From Clostridium sp. CAG:354_28_25 (GTDB lineage: Bacteria > Bacillota > Clostridia > TANB77 > CAG-508), in NCBI GenBank assembly GCA_001915925.1, contig MNRL01000014.1:124001-188000 (forward strand): a DNA stretch of 64,000 nt, read 5' to 3'. Both the position numbers and the translations under genes were made by a program. This document shows positions 1 to 9,316 of the stretch, piece after piece. Below the pieces are notes generated by a model. That model was not told the origin of the DNA. It made no database searches and saw only the letters and a list, made by a program, of their open reading frames with translations. Positions within the stretch are counted from its first letter, which is position 1. The number at the start of each line of letters is the position of its first letter.

Positions 1-273
1 TGACCAATTTCCTAACATTTCGAAATATGTTAAGTGTCTATTATCTCCTACCTCATCTATATCGTTTGTTCTTAAACATTTTTGGTAATCTGTTAATTTA
101 TTACCTTCTGGATGTTTTTCTCCTAATAAATATGGTACCAATGGTTGCATTCCAGCTGTTGTAAATAAAACAGATGGATCATTAATTGGTATTAATGGCG
201 CACTTGGTATTATTTTATGATCGTGTTCTTCAAAAAATTTTAAAAACTTATTTCTTATTTCTATTGCTTTCAT
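1..273 (-). CDS. alaS: Alanine--tRNA ligase, N-terminal part (runs off the left edge)
   Basis: This is the first 91 codons of alanyl-tRNA synthetase, which charges tRNA-Ala in the cytoplasm. The translation begins MKAIEIRNKFLKFFEEH and contains PSAPLIPINDPSVLFTTAGM, LRTNDIDEVG and TYFEMLGNWS, which are the class II motif 1-2 signatures of AlaRS. An in-frame ATG lies two codons upstream at 279, but the GGGAG ribosome binding site sits directly against it and is about 7 nt from the ATG at 273, so 273 is preferred. The gene is divergent from spoVT. I see no T-box in the short leader. The identity is secure; the rest of the gene lies outside the window. Confidence 0.95.
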   Translation of the reverse strand, partial: MKAIEIRNKFLKFFEEHDHKIIPSAPLIPINDPSVLFTTAGMQPLVPYLLGEKHPEGNKLTDYQKCLRTNDIDEVGDNRHLTYFEMLGNWS

Positions 274-463
274 TATCATTCTCCCTCTCGTTTGCGTTTA
301 ATTTATAGTACCGATTATGTTGTAATTGCTTAAATTTTACGCATTTAGATTATATTATATTATGCTGTAAATTGCAAGATTTATCATATTTTTATCTTTT
401 TAGCGTATAATTTAATTTTTTCTAGAAATACTAATTTTAGACAAAGTAAAAAGGAGGAAAAAT

Positions 464-1018
464 ATGAAAGCAACCGGAGTAGTAAGAAGAATTGATGATT
501 TAGGTAGAGTTGTTATTCCAAAAGAAATAAGAAAAACTTTAAGAATAAAAGAAGGTGACCCTTTAGAAATCTTTACAGATAAAGAAGGCGAAGTTATATT
601 AAAAAAATATTCTCCTATTGGCGAACTATCAGAGTTTGCTCTTGGATATGCTGAAACTTTGGCAAAAACTACAGGTCATATTGCTTGCATAACAGATAAA
701 GATACAGTAATCGCTGTTGCTGGTGGTTCAAAAAAAGATTACTTAGAACAAAGTTTAAGCAAAGAAATTGAGCAAATAATGGAGGATAAAGAAGTTTATA
801 AAAGTGATAAAAACAACAATTTATCTGTTCCAATTGTAAAAAATGATAAAAAAGATAAAAGATATAATTCTCAGATTGTATATCCAATTATTTCTAATGG
901 AGATTCTATTGGAACTGTAATTTTACTTTCTAAAGAAGCTTCTACAAAAATGACTGATGTTGAAGCAAAAGTTGCACAATCTGCTGCTAGCTTTTTAGGA
1001 AGTCAAATGGAGATATAA
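464..1018 (+). CDS. spoVT: Stage V sporulation transcriptional regulator SpoVT
   Basis: SpoVT is an AbrB-family DNA-binding regulator of late forespore genes and of germination. Residues 1-50 form the swapped-hairpin AbrB domain (MKATGVVRRIDDLGRVVIPK, then TLRIKEGDPLEIF), almost identical to known SpoVT proteins. Residues 56-184 fit the C-terminal GAF-like domain. The length of 184 aa is close to the family norm of about 178. A clear AAGGAGG lies 7 nt before the ATG. A TATAAT-like box is at 406-411 but I find no good -35 for it, and a forespore sigma-G promoter could not be recognised with confidence. The gene ends at a short hairpin and converges on comF. Confidence 0.96.
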   Translation: MKATGVVRRIDDLGRVVIPKEIRKTLRIKEGDPLEIFTDKEGEVILKKYSPIGELSEFALGYAETLAKTTGHIACITDKDTVIAVAGGSKKDYLEQSLSKEIEQIMEDKEVYKSDKNNNLSVPIVKNDKKDKRYNSQIVYPIISNGDSIGTVILLSKEASTKMTDVEAKVAQSAASFLGSQMEI

Positions 1019-1023
1019 ACTTT

Positions 1024-1052
1024 AGCATCTAGCATTTTAGTTAGATGCTTTT
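1024..1052. terminator. Hairpin between convergent spoVT and comF
   Basis: Perfect 8-bp arms AGCATCTA (1024-1031) and TAGATGCT (1042-1049) are followed by a short T run on the plus strand. It lies directly after the spoVT stop and abuts the comF stop, so it may serve both directions. The U-tract is weak. Confidence 0.6.
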
Positions 1053-1710
1053 AATCTTTTGCTATTGTTAATACACCTATTTTTTTAGTTCCATTTTCTT
1101 TAAGAATTCTGCTACATTCATTTGTGGTACTTCCTGTTGTAAAAACATCATCAAACAATAATATCTTCTTATTTTTTATTTCTAACTTATTCGTTATATC
1201 ATATGCATTTTTTATGTTATCTTTCCTTTGTAATTTATTTAGACTACTTTGAGGTTTTATATTTCTTTGTTTTTGTAATATATTATTTTTAATAATTATA
1301 TTTTTATTCTTTTTAGCTAATGCTTTCAATATTAAAAATGATTGGTTGTACCCTCTTTCTCTGCTCCTATATTTGTGTAGAGGAACTGGGATTATATAAT
1401 CATAATTATTTATGTATTTCATAATTTTTTTATTAGAATAAATTATTTCTGCAAAAAACTCACATAAATATGCCTGGTCTTTAAATTTATATTGTCTAAG
1501 TTTTTCTTTGATAATCCCTTCATATTTAAAAATGTGCATATGTTCATCATAATATATACCTGTTATTTCTAAAAAGCATTTTCTGTGTGGAAATGTTATT
1601 TTTTCTAATTTCTTTTTGCAACTGTTACAAATTGCATCTTCACATATTTTTTCACATATACCACATGTTTGCGGGAAAATAAAATTGAGAACTGCATTAA
1701 AAAGATTCAT
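1051..1710 (-). CDS. comF: ComF family phosphoribosyltransferase-like protein
   Basis: This 219-aa protein belongs to the ComF/ComFC family, linked to uptake and processing of transforming DNA, although many carriers are not known to be competent. The N-terminus has a four-cysteine zinc-ribbon-like segment (CGIC, then CNSC). The C-terminus carries the PRTase signature ILLFDDVFTTGSTTNE and, earlier, the family motif SRERGYNQS. The start is set at the ATG at 1710 because AAGGAGG lies just upstream of it; a TTG eight codons further up would place the binding site inside the gene. It follows recD2 by about 30 bp, so the two are probably co-transcribed. The exact role in this organism is unknown. 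Confidence 0.88.
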   Translation of the reverse strand: MNLFNAVLNFIFPQTCGICEKICEDAICNSCKKKLEKITFPHRKCFLEITGIYYDEHMHIFKYEGIIKEKLRQYKFKDQAYLCEFFAEIIYSNKKIMKYINNYDYIIPVPLHKYRSRERGYNQSFLILKALAKKNKNIIIKNNILQKQRNIKPQSSLNKLQRKDNIKNAYDITNKLEIKNKKILLFDDVFTTGSTTNECSRILKENGTKKIGVLTIAKD

Positions 1711-1740
1711 ATACCTCCTTAACTTAGCCCCCAACTTAAC

Positions 1741-3963
1741 TTAAGATATCATTTTTAGTTTATATTCTAATCCTGTATTACGTATTTTAGTATCTGCATT
1801 TTGTATCATAAATTTTACTACATTATCATTTCCTATTAATATAAGTAATTTTTTTGCTCTTGTAAGTCCAGTATATAGTAAATTTCTTGTAAGTAACATT
1901 GCAGAAGACTGCGTTACAACCATTATTACAACATCAAATTCACTGCCTTGTGCTTTATGAACAGTTATTGCATATGCATGTTCTATTTGGTCCATATCTG
2001 AAAATGCATACCATGCTTCTTTTTCGTCATCAAATAATATTTTTATTTGCTTGTTCAAGAAATCTATTTTTACTATTTTTCCAAGCTCTCCATTAAATAT
2101 ACCAGTTCCACTCTCATACGTTAAACTAATTGTATTCCCCTTTTCCCAGTAAATATCATAGTTATTTTTTACCTGCATTACCCTGTCGCCTTCTCTAAAA
2201 ATAACCTCTCCTACTTTTTTCTCGTTTTTTTCGTCACTTGAAGGATTTAATTCTTCTTGTAATCTTTTGTTTAATTCTTTAGTTCCTAACAATCCTTTTT
2301 TTGTAGGTGAAAGAATCTGAATATTTTCGAAGAAATCATAATCTCCAAAGTTCTTTAATCTTCCTTTACATAGCGAAATTATTTGGTCTAACATTATGTC
2401 TTGGCTCTTTTCTTTTATATAGAAGAAATCATCTTTTAAGCCTTCTTGTTCTTCTTTATCTAAAAAATATTCACCATCATTTACCCTATGTGAATTAACA
2501 ATTATTTTACTTTGAGCAGCCTGTCTAAAAATTTCATCTAAAAAGATGGTCTTTATTCGCTCAGAATTTATTATATCTTTTAAAACACTACCTGGTCCAA
2601 CAGAAGGAAGCTGGTCTGTATCACCTACTAAAATAAGTTTTGTACCTTGATAGATACCATTCAATAGGTAGTTCATTAAGTATATATCTACCATAGAAGC
2701 CTCATCTACAATTATCACATCTGCATCTATTGGCGCTACTTCATAATTCATTATAGTAAATTCATTATCTTTTTCTATTTTGCCTATTTCTAATAATCTA
2801 TGTAATGTTTTGGCTTCTTCACCAGTCATCTCTGTCATTCTTTTTGCAGCTCGTCCAGTTGGTGCACATAAAACCACCTTCTTACCATGTGACTTATAAA
2901 TATCTATAACATTTTTTATAATAGTTGTTTTACCTGTACCTGGACCTCCTGTTATTATTACAACATTATTAGAATTTATTGATTGTATCGCTTCTTTTTG
3001 CTTTGCAGATAAATTTATATTTCCTGCTTTTTCTATTTTTTCTAATTCACTATCAAAACCAGCTATTCTTTTAATATTTTGTGCCGAATCTAATAATATT
3101 AACTTACTTGCAATATTAGCCTCTGCATCGTATATTTCTTTACTATATACCCAGTTTTCGTCTTCTCTTTTTTCTATTACTATTTCTTCTTTTACATTCA
3201 AATCTATTAAACAATGCTCTATGTCATCATCTTCAACTTTTAAAAGTTCTTTAACATATTTTATTAAATTGGCTTCTAATGTACAGCAATGACCATTATA
3301 TGTAATTTTTACTAAACTATATTTTATTCCACATTTAATCCTTTTATAATTGTTTACCTCGAATCCGTTTTCTAATGCATATTTATCCAGCTTTGCAAAA
3401 TCCACACCTTTTACTAAATCTATTAATATATATGGATTTGATTCAATTTCATCAATTGTTTGTGGTCCTAACTTTTTATATATAGTTTTTGCATTTGCTG
3501 GGCTTATTCCGAAATTATCTAAAAAACCAACAATTTGCCATAACTCCCAGTTTTCTACAAAGCATTGTGCCATCTCTATAGCTTTTTCTTTAGTAATTCC
3601 TTTTATTTGTGTTAATTTCTCTGGTTCGAATTTAAATACATTTATTGTATCTTCCCCAAATGTTGATACTATTTTTTTAGCTGTTGCAGGACCAATTCCC
3701 TTTATTGTACCATTTGATAAATATTTTTCTAACGAATCCAATGTTTTTGGCATTACCTTTTCGAAAGTTTCTACTTTAAATTGCTTACCATATTCTTTAT
3801 GTGTTACAAAATTCCCTATAACCTTAATATAATCTCCCTCTACTAAAAAAGGCATATAACCTACTATTGTAATAGTATCTTCTTCGTTTTCTAATATTCC
3901 AATTAAATAACTATTAACTTCATTTTGATATATTATTTCTGTTAGTTGTCCTGAAAGTTCCAC
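1741..3963 (-). CDS. recD2: RecD-like ATP-dependent DNA helicase (RecD2 type)
   Basis: This 740-aa protein is a superfamily 1B 5'-3' DNA helicase of the RecD2/YrrC type, which acts in DNA repair without RecBC. An N-terminal OB-like region (about 1-70) is followed by helix-hairpin-helix repeats (NGTIKGIGPATAKKI near 85-98, then LTQIKGITKEKA). The motor has Walker A GGPGTGKTT at 339-347 and Walker B VIIVDEAS ending at 423. GDTDQLPSVG and the C-terminal AITVHKAQGSEFD, TRNLLYTGLTRAKK are motifs III, V and VI. The start is GTG with AGAGGG 5 nt upstream. It sits between the 116-aa gene and comF in one direction. Confidence 0.93.
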   Translation of the reverse strand: MELSGQLTEIIYQNEVNSYLIGILENEEDTITIVGYMPFLVEGDYIKVIGNFVTHKEYGKQFKVETFEKVMPKTLDSLEKYLSNGTIKGIGPATAKKIVSTFGEDTINVFKFEPEKLTQIKGITKEKAIEMAQCFVENWELWQIVGFLDNFGISPANAKTIYKKLGPQTIDEIESNPYILIDLVKGVDFAKLDKYALENGFEVNNYKRIKCGIKYSLVKITYNGHCCTLEANLIKYVKELLKVEDDDIEHCLIDLNVKEEIVIEKREDENWVYSKEIYDAEANIASKLILLDSAQNIKRIAGFDSELEKIEKAGNINLSAKQKEAIQSINSNNVVIITGGPGTGKTTIIKNVIDIYKSHGKKVVLCAPTGRAAKRMTEMTGEEAKTLHRLLEIGKIEKDNEFTIMNYEVAPIDADVIIVDEASMVDIYLMNYLLNGIYQGTKLILVGDTDQLPSVGPGSVLKDIINSERIKTIFLDEIFRQAAQSKIIVNSHRVNDGEYFLDKEEQEGLKDDFFYIKEKSQDIMLDQIISLCKGRLKNFGDYDFFENIQILSPTKKGLLGTKELNKRLQEELNPSSDEKNEKKVGEVIFREGDRVMQVKNNYDIYWEKGNTISLTYESGTGIFNGELGKIVKIDFLNKQIKILFDDEKEAWYAFSDMDQIEHAYAITVHKAQGSEFDVVIMVVTQSSAMLLTRNLLYTGLTRAKKLLILIGNDNVVKFMIQNADTKIRNTGLEYKLKMIS

Positions 3964-4033
3964 TTTTACCCTCTTTTCTACAGTTTACCTACTAATGCAA
4001 TAATTTTATCATAACAGATAAATATTAACAAAT

Positions 4034-4384
4034 CTATTTTGAAATTTCATCCATTATTTCTTTACATTCATTCCAATCTGAAGCTTTTATAAAATTATAA
4101 TCCTTAGCTAATTTCGAGATTATCTCGTATGTATCATCTGTCGAGTCCAAGTCTACCATTATAATCCCTTTTGTTAACTCTTCTTTTCCATATAATAATT
4201 TGCAAATTATATTTCTCGTAAAACATTCTATTCGCTCTTCTTGATTTTTAGCTGCTATAATTAAATATATTCCATCTTGTTTAAATTTTGTACACGCAAA
4301 GTAATATCTTATAGTTTTTGCAATTTCTATTAAACCATATAAAGCAAGTGTCCATAGTATTGCATTTGGTATAAAATCTTGCAT
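4034..4384 (-). CDS. Small membrane-anchored protein of unknown function
   Basis: This 116-aa protein has one hydrophobic segment (about residues 8-25, NAILWTLALYGLIEIAKTI) and a soluble C-terminal part. The stretch IIMVDLDSTDDTYEIISKLA recalls the nucleotide-sugar binding strand and DDxSxDxT turn of GT-A glycosyltransferases, but the domain is far too short for an enzyme and the usual DxD is absent. AAGGTGAT lies upstream of the ATG. It lies 70 bp upstream of recD2 in the same direction and is separated from mreB by a terminator. No function is assigned. Confidence 0.7.
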   Translation of the reverse strand: MQDFIPNAILWTLALYGLIEIAKTIRYYFACTKFKQDGIYLIIAAKNQEERIECFTRNIICKLLYGKEELTKGIIMVDLDSTDDTYEIISKLAKDYNFIKASDWNECKEIMDEISK

Positions 4385-4475
4385 ATAATCACCTTCTTAT
4401 ATAGTATATGTACTTTGCCATAAAGTGTTAAATTGGTTTAGCCTATCAATTTGTAAGTTTTTAAGATAATTATAT

Positions 4476-4511
4476 ACAAAAAAAGCACCTCGTTAAAAAA
4501 CAAAGTGCTTG
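4476..4511 (-). terminator. Rho-independent terminator after mreB
   Basis: On the minus strand a stem with outer arms AAGCAC/GTGCTT (around 4510-4484) and an A+T-rich loop is followed by seven T residues. It sits about 65 bp downstream of the mreB stop codon. Confidence 0.72.
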
Positions 4512-4576
4512 ATATATAAATGAAGAGGGCTATTCTTCTTAATATATACGTTTTATTGGAATATTTTGATAATAAT

Positions 4577-5581
4577 TTATTTTCTTGTTTTACCATCAAG
4601 TGCATCAAGATTGTCTAATGCTTTTCCTGTTCCTAAGGCAACACAAGAAATTGCATCTTCTGCTATCATTACATTTATTCCTGTTTTTTCTTGTAATAAT
4701 TTATCTAGACCGTCTACTAAACAGCCTCCACCTGTCATATATATTCCTCTGTCGCTTATATCTGCTGCAAGTTCTGGTGGAGTTCTTTCTAAAACAGAGT
4801 GAACTGCATCTACAATCATCATTGCTGGTTCTATTAAAGCTTCTAACATTTCGCTAGAATATACTGTAATTGTTTTTGGTAAACCTGTTGATAAATCTCT
4901 TCCTCTTATATCCATTTCTACGTCTTGTATTTTTGGATAAACACAACCTATATTAATTTTTAGGTCTTCTGCTGTTCTTTCACCTATCATTATATTGTGC
5001 TTTCTTTTTATATATTTTACTATTGCTTCATCTAATTTATCCCCTGCAACTTTTAATGATGTACTAACAACAGAACCTCCTAAAGAGATTACAGCAATGT
5101 CTGTAGTTCCACCACCAATATCTACAATCATGTTACCACAAGGCTTAGAAATATCTATTCCTGCACCTATTGCTGCTGCTATTGGTTCTTCTATTAAATA
5201 TACTTTACGAGCACCAGCTTGTGATGCTGCATCTATTACTGCTCTTTTTTCTACTTCTGTTACTTGAGATGGTATACATATCATAATTCTTGGTGCAAAT
5301 ATAAATTTTCCACACACTTTATTTATAAAATATTTTAACATTTTTTCTGTTACTGTATAATCTGATATTACCCCGTCTCTTAATGGTCTAGTGGCTACGA
5401 TATTTCCTGGTGTTCTTCCTAGCATTCTTCTTGCTTCCTGACCTACTGCAAGAACATCTCCAGAATTTTTATCTACAGCAACAACAGAAGGTTCTCTTAA
5501 TACGATACCTTTGCCTTTTACATATGCAATTACTGTGGCTGTACCTAAATCTATTCCTATATCTTGACCAAAACCAAACAT
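4577..5581 (-). CDS. mreB: Rod shape-determining protein MreB/Mbl
   Basis: This 334-aa bacterial actin polymerises under the membrane and guides the cell-wall elongation machinery. The actin ATPase motifs are visible: phosphate-1 IGIDLGTATVIAYVKGKGIV near the N-terminus, phosphate-2 MIVDIGGGTTDIAVISLGG in the middle, and the adenosine motif IYMTGGGCLVDGLDKLL near the C-terminus. Length is normal for the family. It is flanked by small membrane proteins and not by mreC/mreD, so it is a stand-alone copy of the Mbl/MreBH kind. It begins MFGFGQDIGIDLG and a GGAGAG binding site precedes the ATG. Confidence 0.95.
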   Translation of the reverse strand: MFGFGQDIGIDLGTATVIAYVKGKGIVLREPSVVAVDKNSGDVLAVGQEARRMLGRTPGNIVATRPLRDGVISDYTVTEKMLKYFINKVCGKFIFAPRIMICIPSQVTEVEKRAVIDAASQAGARKVYLIEEPIAAAIGAGIDISKPCGNMIVDIGGGTTDIAVISLGGSVVSTSLKVAGDKLDEAIVKYIKRKHNIMIGERTAEDLKINIGCVYPKIQDVEMDIRGRDLSTGLPKTITVYSSEMLEALIEPAMMIVDAVHSVLERTPPELAADISDRGIYMTGGGCLVDGLDKLLQEKTGINVMIAEDAISCVALGTGKALDNLDALDGKTRK

Positions 5582-5647
5582 TGATACTCTCCTTTTCTAT
5601 TATTATTACAAGTCTGTTACAATTATATTACAAAAAATTTAAAATAG

Positions 5648-5684
5648 CAATAAAAATATTTATATATTTAGAATATTTTTATTG
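5648..5684 (-). terminator. A+T-rich hairpin downstream of the 170-aa membrane protein gene
   Basis: Thirteen-bp perfect arms at 5648-5660 and 5672-5684 lie between the 170-aa gene and mreB. The stem is almost all A and T and the following U-run is poor, so termination here is only possible. Confidence 0.35.
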
Positions 5685-5743
5685 TTATCAACTATATTAC
5701 AATGTAATTAATAAAATTTCAAGTATTTTTATGAGTTTATTTA

Positions 5744-6256
5744 TTAAAATGGGAAAAGTCCGAATAAATATCCAACTGGCATATAATAAATTACTATTAA
5801 CCCACCTGCTAAAAGGGCCATTTTTTGAGTTTGAGTAAGTTCAATATCTATAGGATTTAATAAATAATCTGGTGCTGTGTCTGACATTGAAATTTCTACT
5901 CTTTCTGTTCCTTGACATTTATATTTTATAGTAAAATATTGGCTCTCGTCTGGCTCTAATTTAAATATTTGTGCATATCCTGTATTTATATTATTATCAT
6001 ATTCTGAGTAACAATCTAATTTAATAAATTTGTTTTCTATTGTGCTTCCTGTAGTATTTGTTATACAGCCATAAATATAACCATTTGCATTTGTTGCTTT
6101 AGAATCTATTATTTCTATTTTGGGATTTTCAAATAATACTTTACATTCTTTTGGTTTATACATTGATATTATTATTAATTTTGACATTATTGAGACAAAT
6201 ATAAACAATAATACCAATAGTAATGCATATTTAAGATACTTCTTAAATTTATCCAT
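5744..6256 (-). CDS. Membrane protein with FxLYD-like extracellular domain, unknown function
   Basis: This 170-aa protein has an N-terminal membrane segment (about 9-32), a central beta-rich domain and a second hydrophobic segment near the C-terminus (about 146-168, ALLAGGLIVIYYMPVGYLFG). The centre (GYIYGCITNTTGSTIENKFIKLDCYS, here cited in outline, followed by LEPDESQYFTIKY) resembles FxLYD-type domains found in exported proteins of Firmicutes. I do not recognise a specific family. It lies upstream of mreB in the same direction, separated by about 160 bp. Confidence 0.72.
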   Translation of the reverse strand: MDKFKKYLKYALLLVLLFIFVSIMSKLIIISMYKPKECKVLFENPKIEIIDSKATNANGYIYGCITNTTGSTIENKFIKLDCYSEYDNNINTGYAQIFKLEPDESQYFTIKYKCQGTERVEISMSDTAPDYLLNPIDIELTQTQKMALLAGGLIVIYYMPVGYLFGLFPF

Positions 6257-6380
6257 TTTTTACTCCTTTTTCCTTTATTTTTCCCCTATATTATATAACA
6301 GTCTACATAATTTGTAAATAGAATTTATGGACATTATGAGCTAAAATATATTTTAGTTATATTTGATGAGCTTAAAAAAT

Positions 6381-6449
6381 CGGGATTTTAGGACCGTGCT
6401 AAAAATTCCGAGGAAAAAGGGATTTGAGGAACGTCCCCAAATCCCTTTT
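6381..6449. repeat. GGGACGTTCC interspersed palindromic repeat, locus 1
   Basis: This is one of five loci in the window that carry GGGACGTTCC flanked by GGGATTT/AAATCCC. Here 12-bp perfect arms (6415-6426 and 6438-6449, arm CAAATCCCTTTT) enclose an 11-nt loop. Read on the minus strand it follows the pyk stop at once and ends in a T run, so it probably also works as the pyk terminator. A second degenerate unit lies at 6381-6412. Confidence 0.75.
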
Positions 6450-6451
6450 GA

Positions 6452-7906
6452 TTATATTTTTAAGATACCTCCAACTGTTTTATTAACTGCGTATTTTGAT
6501 TTTTCTTTGCTCATTATTTGTGGTCCTCCACATAAAACAGCTGTATCTCCTTCTTCTAAGTTTCCTAATTCTATTAATCTTTCTACACCTTTTTCAATTG
6601 TATCATCTATATCTGCTCCGTCTTTAATTAAGATTGGGTATACATTCCAAACTGGTCCTAATTGATTGTATACTTTTTCTGAATCTGTAATAGCAAATAT
6701 TGGACAAGCTGGTCCGTATCCTGCTAATCTTCTTGCAGAATTTCCTGTATGTGTATAATCTATTATAGCGTCAGCTTTGATATCTCTAGCTGTTACACAT
6801 GTTGTATAAGCTGCGTGTGATTCGATGTCTGCTTCTTCTATTTTCCAATCTTTCTTTGTAAATCTCTTCCAATAATTAATTGTTGGTTCTACACTCTTAG
6901 CAACTTTTACCATTGTATTAACACATTCTAATGGATAATCTCCCATTGCTGTTTCTCCAGAAAGCATTATACATCCTGTTCTGTCATAAATAGCATTTGC
7001 AACGTCACTTACTTCAGCTCTTGTTGGTAATGGGTTGTTTGTCATACTTTCTAACATTTGTGTAGCTGTTATTACTAATTTTCCTTCTTCGTTACATCTC
7101 TTAATAAATCTTTTTTGTACAACTGGTACTTCTTCGAATGGTACTTCTACAGCCATGTCACCACGAGCTACCATTATACCATCACAAGCTGCTAAAATTT
7201 CTTCGAAATTGTCTATTCCTTCTTGATTTTCGATTTTAGCTAAGATTTTAACATCTTTTCCACCATTATCGTCTAATACTTTACGCATTTCTGCTACATC
7301 TTCTTTATTTCTTACAAATGATGCAGAAACATAATCAAATCCAACTCTTGCTCCATTTGATAAGTCATTTATATCTTTAGGGCTTAAGAATGGTATTTTT
7401 ATAGAAACACCTGGTACATTTATACTTTTTCTTGATCCTGCACCACCATCATTTAATACAGTTCCTACTATATCTTTATCTTTTATTTCGTCTACTCTTA
7501 TTTGAATTTTTCCATCATCAATTAAAATTAAGTTTCCTGGTTTTACATCTTTATATAGATCTTTGTAAGATAATGAAGTACCTTCTTCATCTCCTAATCT
7601 GTCTTCATAGAAGAATGTAAATTTTTGACCTTCTTTTAATTGTACTTTTACATCTCTTCCAGCTTTGTTTAGGGCTGTTCTTATTTCTGGTCCTTTTGTG
7701 TCTAGCATAATAGCAACAGGTAGACCTAGTTCTTTTCTTATTTCAAAAAATCTTTCTATTTTGTCTTTTTGTTCCTCAAAATCTCCATGAGAAAAATTAA
7801 TTCTTGCAATAGACATTCCAGCTTTCATTAATTCATCCATTCTATTTTCTACTGCTGGTCCTATTGTACATACGATATTTGTTTTTCTTAAATTTCTTTC
7901 TTTCAC
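6452..7906 (-). CDS. pyk: Pyruvate kinase
   Basis: Pyruvate kinase turns phosphoenolpyruvate and ADP into pyruvate and ATP, the last step of glycolysis. The 484-aa sequence has the N-terminal TNIVCTIGPA and MSIARINFSHG, the substrate region VAIMLDTKGPEIRT, and the active-site stretch ILAKIENQEGIDNFEEIL with the lysine and glutamate of the pyruvate kinase signature. MVARGDMAVEVP follows. It lacks the extra PEP-utiliser-like C-terminal domain seen in many Bacilli and so matches the short form. It has its own promoter (7941-7969) and AGGAGG site and appears monocistronic. Confidence 0.97.
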   Translation of the reverse strand: MKERNLRKTNIVCTIGPAVENRMDELMKAGMSIARINFSHGDFEEQKDKIERFFEIRKELGLPVAIMLDTKGPEIRTALNKAGRDVKVQLKEGQKFTFFYEDRLGDEEGTSLSYKDLYKDVKPGNLILIDDGKIQIRVDEIKDKDIVGTVLNDGGAGSRKSINVPGVSIKIPFLSPKDINDLSNGARVGFDYVSASFVRNKEDVAEMRKVLDDNGGKDVKILAKIENQEGIDNFEEILAACDGIMVARGDMAVEVPFEEVPVVQKRFIKRCNEEGKLVITATQMLESMTNNPLPTRAEVSDVANAIYDRTGCIMLSGETAMGDYPLECVNTMVKVAKSVEPTINYWKRFTKKDWKIEEADIESHAAYTTCVTARDIKADAIIDYTHTGNSARRLAGYGPACPIFAITDSEKVYNQLGPVWNVYPILIKDGADIDDTIEKGVERLIELGNLEEGDTAVLCGGPQIMSKEKSKYAVNKTVGGILKI

Positions 7907-7940
7907 AATAATTACCTCCTAGAATTTGACACTGGAAGGT

Positions 7941-7969
7941 ATTATATCATAAAAAATTTCCCTTAACAA
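7941..7969 (-). promoter_or_regulatory. Sigma-A-type promoter of pyk
   Basis: On the minus strand TTGTTA (7969-7964) and TATAAT (7946-7941) are separated by 17 bp, about 35 bp upstream of the pyk start codon. Confidence 0.72.
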
Positions 7970-8003
7970 TACATTTTTCAACATTTTTTCAACATTTTTT
8001 CTT

Positions 8004-9113
8004 TTATTTGTTTAAAGCCTCATCCATCACTTTACTTAAGTATTTCATACTATTTAAGCATTGATCCATTGTATTTCCAGTTGCTCCTATTTCCATTATT
8101 GTAGCGGCTTTTGCCACATGTTGGTTATATCGAGAATTTCTTACCATTATAGGTTTAAATAGACCTGGATATAGTTCGTTTCCTTTCTCTACAATTTTTA
8201 TTGCATATTTTAGATTTTGTACCCACTGGCTATGTGTAAGTCCTCCTCCATCTGTTCCTATTACAAACATTATTTGAGCTACATAATCATCTCCAATTTT
8301 AACTGTAGGTGCATATGTACCACCTTCTCCTACAGCATCTCTATGTAAATCTATAACAATTTGTGTATTTGGATTGGCTACTAAATCATTTTTTATGCTT
8401 GTAAGGGATCTATTATATGAGCCACTGTATGCAGGATAGTCATGATATGTTTCATCATGTATTACATTAAACCCATAATTTGTTAGTCTATCTTTTAGCT
8501 CTCTTCCAACTCTTACAACAGAAAAATTTAAATCTGTTGTTCTAAAATTACCACTTGGAGTATATTCGAAACCTGTACTTTGTGTATAACTTTCGCATGT
8601 ATGTGTATGGTAAATTATAATATCTTTTTTGTTCTCTAATTCTATATTTGGAGTTAACATTTCTTGCGTTAATTCATATTTTGATTCATTTTTTATTTGT
8701 ACTCCATTATATTCATTTGTATATTTAGCATTAATATTTCCACCAGATACCACCTCTGTTTGCAATCCCGTTTGCGCTTCTTCTTGGCTTACATTAGACA
8801 CTTGTGTTTGATTTTGAACTTGAATTGTATTTTCAGTTCCTAGTCGCTCTGTTTCGTCAGTTTTTATATATTTACTCATTTGTAGTTCTGAACTTAATAG
8901 CTGTTCTGTATTGTCTCTATCTATACTTTTAAATTCCTTTAAAGAATTCCCACTAGTAGCAATTATCGTATCTTGTATAACTGGAATTAACGATAAATCT
9001 TTTATTTTAACTTTTCCAAACAAAAATATTTTTATTATAAGCATTATTAAAAAAGCTATTATAACTAAAGTCATAATAGCATTCTTTGCTTTTATTACTC
9101 TCATATTTACCAT
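8004..9113 (-). CDS. spoIIP: Stage II sporulation protein P (SpoIIP)
   Basis: SpoIIP is a membrane-anchored peptidoglycan amidase/endopeptidase that works with SpoIID and SpoIIM during engulfment. A membrane anchor lies at about residues 13-34 of the 369-aa form, followed by a low-complexity linker. The catalytic domain starts at DIIIYHTHTCESYTQ with the zinc histidine and glutamate. NTQIVIDLHRDAVGEGG and a late MEIGATGNTMDQC are the other family blocks. The ATG at 9113 is chosen because AAGGGTG lies about 9 nt upstream; an in-frame GTG at 9125 overlaps that site. No gpr gene, the common neighbour, is present here. Confidence 0.94.
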   Translation of the reverse strand: MVNMRVIKAKNAIMTLVIIAFLIMLIIKIFLFGKVKIKDLSLIPVIQDTIIATSGNSLKEFKSIDRDNTEQLLSSELQMSKYIKTDETERLGTENTIQVQNQTQVSNVSQEEAQTGLQTEVVSGGNINAKYTNEYNGVQIKNESKYELTQEMLTPNIELENKKDIIIYHTHTCESYTQSTGFEYTPSGNFRTTDLNFSVVRVGRELKDRLTNYGFNVIHDETYHDYPAYSGSYNRSLTSIKNDLVANPNTQIVIDLHRDAVGEGGTYAPTVKIGDDYVAQIMFVIGTDGGGLTHSQWVQNLKYAIKIVEKGNELYPGLFKPIMVRNSRYNQHVAKAATIMEIGATGNTMDQCLNSMKYLSKVMDEALNK

Positions 9114-9193
9114 AAAATCTTTCACCCTTGTACAAATATATACTTAATATATATATATTCATATTTTATAGAAATATGACAAGTATTTATGGA

Positions 9194-9299
9194 TTGAGGA
9201 ACAGGGATTTTGGGGACGGTGGTTAAATCCCGAAAAGGGAAAAAAGAACGTCCCCAAATCCCAGCAGAACATCCCCGCATTCCAGGAACGTCCCCAAAA
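9194..9299. repeat. GGGACGTTCC interspersed repeat cluster, locus 2
   Basis: About 105 bp between spoIIP and hisS is built from tandem, imperfect units: on the minus strand GGGGACGTTCCT at the hisS side, GGGGATGTTCT, GGGGACGTTCT and a final degenerate GACGGTGG unit, interleaved with GGGATTT/AAATCCC arms. It is the densest cluster in the window and fills most of the 190-bp intergenic space. Several alternative hairpins are possible. Confidence 0.75.
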
Positions 9300-9316
9300 A
9301 ATCTCTACCAATATTT

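Noticed and set aside
280..463. T-box or other riboswitch upstream of alaS or spoVT
   Set aside because: No T-box core or extended stem could be found in the short A+T-rich stretch.
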